Positions 32,069 through 34,276 of a DNA stretch of 34,276 nt are shown in pieces (the stretch's first letter is position 1; each line of letters opens with the position of its first letter). Origin of the DNA: JBPCOI01 sp051000395 (lineage in GTDB: Bacteria > Actinomycetota > Actinomycetes > Mycobacteriales > Jatrophihabitantaceae). A model generated the notes under the pieces. It saw only the letters and a program-made list of their open reading frames with translations. It was not told the origin of the DNA and did not search any database. Both the position numbers and the translations under genes were made by a program. The DNA lies in contig JBPCOI010000012.1 in NCBI GenBank assembly GCA_051000395.1, positions 1-34,276 on the forward strand, read 5' to 3'.

Positions 32069-32662
32069 GTGGCGGACGAGACGGTCGAGGCCCGGCGGGC
32101 ACGATTCGAGCGTGACGCGCTGCCGTTCCTGGACCAGCTCTACGCCGCCGCGATGCGGATGACCCGCAACCCGGCCGACGCGGAAGACCTCGTCCAGGAG
32201 ACCTACGTGAAGGCCTTCGCGGCCTTCCACCAGTTCACCGAGGGCACCAACCTCAAGGCTTGGCTGTACCGCATCCTGACGAACACGTTCATCAACACCT
32301 ACCGCAAAAAGCAGCGTCAGCCGCAGATCGCCAACGGCGAGGACGTGCAGGACTGGCAGCTCGCGCGCGCGGAGTCGCACACCTCGGCCGGGCTGCGTTC
32401 GGCGGAGATGGAAGCGCTGGATCACCTGCCCGACTCCGACGTCAAGCAGGCGCTGCAGTCGCTTCCGGAGGACTTCCGGCTGGCGGTCTACCTCGCCGAC
32501 GTCGAGGGCTTCGCCTACAAGGAGATCGCCGAGATCATGGGCACTCCGATCGGGACGGTGATGTCACGCCTGCACCGCGGGCGCAAGCAGTTGCAGACGC
32601 TGCTCGCCGACTACGCGCGCGGGCGCGGTCTCATCCCGGCCGGTGTCGGCGGCGAGTCGTGA
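32069..32662 (+). CDS. sigR: ECF sigma factor of the SigR/SigH thiol-stress group
   Basis: A 197-residue group IV sigma factor. Region 2 covers about 12-85 (LDQLYAAAMRMTRNPADAEDLVQET, then AWLYRILTNTFINTYRKKQRQP for -10 recognition). Region 4 covers about 120-185 (LPEDFRLAVYLADVEGFAYKEIAEIM, then PIGTVMSRLHRGRKQL for -35 recognition). Sequence closely follows mycobacterial SigH and streptomycete SigR, which direct thioredoxin and mycothiol genes under disulfide stress. GTG 32069 has GGAGGAG at 32058-32064. An in-frame ATG at 31958 with its own GAGGAG would make a form longer by 37 residues. The next gene, overlapping by GTGA, is the anti-sigma factor. Confidence 0.96.
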   Translation: MADETVEARRARFERDALPFLDQLYAAAMRMTRNPADAEDLVQETYVKAFAAFHQFTEGTNLKAWLYRILTNTFINTYRKKQRQPQIANGEDVQDWQLARAESHTSAGLRSAEMEALDHLPDSDVKQALQSLPEDFRLAVYLADVEGFAYKEIAEIMGTPIGTVMSRLHRGRKQLQTLLADYARGRGLIPAGVGGES

Positions 32663-32952
32663 GCGCGTTCGGCGGCTTCGGGCCCGGCAACATCGACTGC
32701 GAGGACGTCCTCAAGGACCTGTACCTCTACCTGGACGACGAGTCCGACGACGAGCTACGCAACCGGATCCGCCAGCACCTCGACGCGTGCGCGCCCTGCC
32801 TGCGGCACTACGGCCTCGAGCAGGACGTCCGCTCGCTCGTCGCCCGGTGCTGCGGCAGCGAGAAGGCGCCGGCCAGCCTGCACGAGCGCATCCGGGTTCG
32901 CATCACCCAGATCTCGATCGAGACGACGCACCTGGAATACCGCGCCGAGTAG
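32659..32952 (+). CDS. rsrA: Redox-sensing ZAS anti-sigma factor
   Basis: A 97-residue zinc-associated anti-sigma factor. The zinc ligands are Cys14 (IDCEDVL) and the His40-x3-Cys44-x2-Cys47 motif (HLDACAPC), the same set as in RsrA. Two more adjacent cysteines (Cys64-Cys65) also match RsrA. Under reducing conditions it holds the sigma factor; oxidation forms a disulfide, releases zinc and frees sigma. The GTG overlaps the sigR stop by 4 nt (GTGA), which couples synthesis of the two proteins. The fit to RsrA/RshA is strong. Confidence 0.95.
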   Translation: MSAFGGFGPGNIDCEDVLKDLYLYLDDESDDELRNRIRQHLDACAPCLRHYGLEQDVRSLVARCCGSEKAPASLHERIRVRITQISIETTHLEYRAE

Positions 32953-32955
32953 GCG

Positions 32956-34276
32956 TTACGGTCGCTGCCCCTCCTGCCCGGCCAGGGTCGCCTGCGCCTC
33001 CGCCGCGACGGTGGGCGACGTCTCGTCGGAGTAGAAGTCCGCGGCAGCGGTCTCGTCGGTTCCCGCCGGCACCCGCAGCAGGCCGAACAGCACCGTGAGT
33101 ACCACGGACACCACGATGTTGATCACTAGCGCCGAGACGGCGATGTAGACCTTGGTGCCGGTAAACGGGAAGTCCGCCAGCGAGCTGCCGAAGTGGCTGG
33201 TCGTGGGCGAGGCCTGGTCGTAGGCACTCCACGTCCCGTAGACCATGGCGGTGAGCCAGCCGAGCAGCAGCGCCCAGCGGTGCAACCACCGCGTGTAGAG
33301 CCCCGCGACGATCGCGAGGAACGTCTGCATGATCCAGACGCCGCCGAGCAGCTGGAAGTTCAGCGCATTCTGCCGGCCGAGGAACAGCACGAAGGCCAGC
33401 GCCCCGAACTTCACGACCAGCGAGGCGAGCTTGGACACCCTGGCCTGCTCGCGCGGGGTGGCCGACGGGCGCAGGAAGTCGCGGTAGATGTTGCGGGTGA
33501 ACAGGTTCGCCGCTGCGATCGACATGATCGCCGCCGGGACGAGCGCGCCGATCGCGATCGCGGCGAAGGCCACCCCGGCGAACCAGCTCGGGAAGACCTG
33601 CGCGAAGAAGTGCGGCACGGCCAGCTGCGCGTTGGGTTTGCCGTCCAGGCCGAGGATCGAGGTCTTCTTCGCGATCGCGGCGAAACCCAGCAGCGCGAGC
33701 AGCCCGAGCATCAGCTTGTGCGTCTTCGGGCTCACCGCGGTCAGCTTGGCCTGCGCGGCGTCGAACACGTGCCCGTACCCGATCTTCACGGCGACGTAGA
33801 CGACGGCCACGATGATGACGAGATAGATCAGGATGTCCTTGACGAAGGCGATCAATGCCGGCGCCCGCAGGCCGGAGGAGTAGCTGTAGGCGGCGAGCAC
33901 CGCGAACGCGATGATCAGCGGCAGGTCACGCACGAATGCGTTGCCGGTGCCACCCAGGCCGATGGTGTCGAGCACGGCCTGGATCCCGACCAGCTGCAGC
34001 GCGATGTAGGGCATCATCGCGACGATGCCGGTGATCGCCACGGCGAGGGCCAGCCCGGGGGAGTCGAAGCGGCCGCGGACGAAGTCGGCCGGGGTGACGT
34101 AGCCGTGGCGGTGCGCCACCGACCACAGCCGCGGCATGACGACGAAGACCAGCGGATAGACGATGATCGTGTAGGGCACGGCGAAGAAGCCGATGGCGCC
34201 CGCGCCGTACACCAGCGCCGGCACCGCTACGAACGTGTACGCCGTGTAGAGGTCGCCGCCGAGCAGGAACCAGGTG
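32956..34276 (-). CDS. Sodium:solute symporter family protein (5' end outside the window)
   Basis: At least 440 residues of an SSF permease, truncated at the right edge of the window. The first visible codons read TWFLLGGDLYTAYTFVAVPAL, a well-known SSF start region, so only the first helix or so is missing. About eleven hydrophobic segments follow, with GYVTPADFVRGRF, the segment ALVPAAIMSIAAANLFTRNIYRDF and a hydrophilic acidic tail (GTDETAAADFYSDETSP). It is most like monocarboxylate/acetate-type permeases (MctP/ActP-like). The substrate is uncertain. Its stop lies 3 bp from the rsrA stop on the other strand, so the genes are convergent. Confidence 0.92.
   Translation of the reverse strand, partial: TWFLLGGDLYTAYTFVAVPALVYGAGAIGFFAVPYTIIVYPLVFVVMPRLWSVAHRHGYVTPADFVRGRFDSPGLALAVAITGIVAMMPYIALQLVGIQAVLDTIGLGGTGNAFVRDLPLIIAFAVLAAYSYSSGLRAPALIAFVKDILIYLVIIVAVVYVAVKIGYGHVFDAAQAKLTAVSPKTHKLMLGLLALLGFAAIAKKTSILGLDGKPNAQLAVPHFFAQVFPSWFAGVAFAAIAIGALVPAAIMSIAAANLFTRNIYRDFLRPSATPREQARVSKLASLVVKFGALAFVLFLGRQNALNFQLLGGVWIMQTFLAIVAGLYTRWLHRWALLLGWLTAMVYGTWSAYDQASPTTSHFGSSLADFPFTGTKVYIAVSALVINIVVSVVLTVLFGLLRVPAGTDETAAADFYSDETSPTVAAEAQATLAGQEGQRP

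Overview
The window reads as the chromosome of a GC-rich actinomycete (Actinomycetota). Third codon positions are nearly all G or C, GTG starts are common, and the gene content is typical of the phylum: type I glnA with an adenylylation tyrosine, DUF4191 and RDD proteins beside glnA, MMPL and NlpC/P60 proteins, a Ser/Thr kinase, and a SigH/SigR-type sigma factor with a ZAS anti-sigma factor. Gene order resembles mycobacteria and streptomycetes, but no close relative can be named from sequence alone. Base composition was judged by eye, not computed.

Layout. (1) 1-2560 looks like the right end of an integrated element: an excisionase-like HTH gene, a PIN toxin with a very small antitoxin, and a tyrosine integrase facing the glnA terminator. 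(2) 2567-17121 is mostly minus strand. It holds glnA, RDD, DUF4191, lipA, a small membrane protein, lipB, a TIGR01777 epimerase, sucB-type E2 and lpd. As I recall, M. tuberculosis Rv2215-Rv2220 has the same genes apart from lpd and the small membrane protein. Here the block is interrupted by an NlpC/P60 hydrolase, an MMPL transporter, a peptidase E-like protein and an unusual kinase. (3) 17280-19428 is plus strand: two small conserved proteins and gcvT. (4) 19462-26893 holds DUF1028, hisN divergent from an aminotransferase, and the minus-strand cluster aroA-rsgA-GDSL lipoprotein-MOSC. (5) 26951-31329 holds a PCD-VOC fusion, a flavin-oxidase-fold protein, and a tightly overlapping SRAP-hydrolase-acyl-CoA synthetase operon. 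(6) 31367-34276 holds ybaK, the sigR/rsrA thiol-stress pair and a sodium:solute symporter cut by the window edge.

How the genes fit together. LipB and LipA make lipoate on proteins. The E2 gene encodes a lipoylated acyltransferase, lpd the E3 that reoxidises lipoamide, and gcvT works with lipoylated GcvH, so much of region 2-3 is lipoate metabolism. GlnA, AroA, HisN and the aminotransferase are amino-acid metabolism. SigR/RsrA would respond to disulfide stress.

The most informative non-coding signal is a repeated promoter layout: a TANNNT (or near) -10 hexamer 6-8 nt before the start codon, without Shine-Dalgarno, at about ten genes. This predicts leaderless mRNAs and settles several start codons. 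At hisN/aminotransferase two such -10 boxes overlap head to head in a 22-bp gap. The sigR gene carries an exact GGAAT-N18-GTT promoter followed by an in-frame upstream start with its own Shine-Dalgarno, predicting a long and a short sigma isoform. I see no clearly new multi-gene system; the unusual points are local and are listed as findings.
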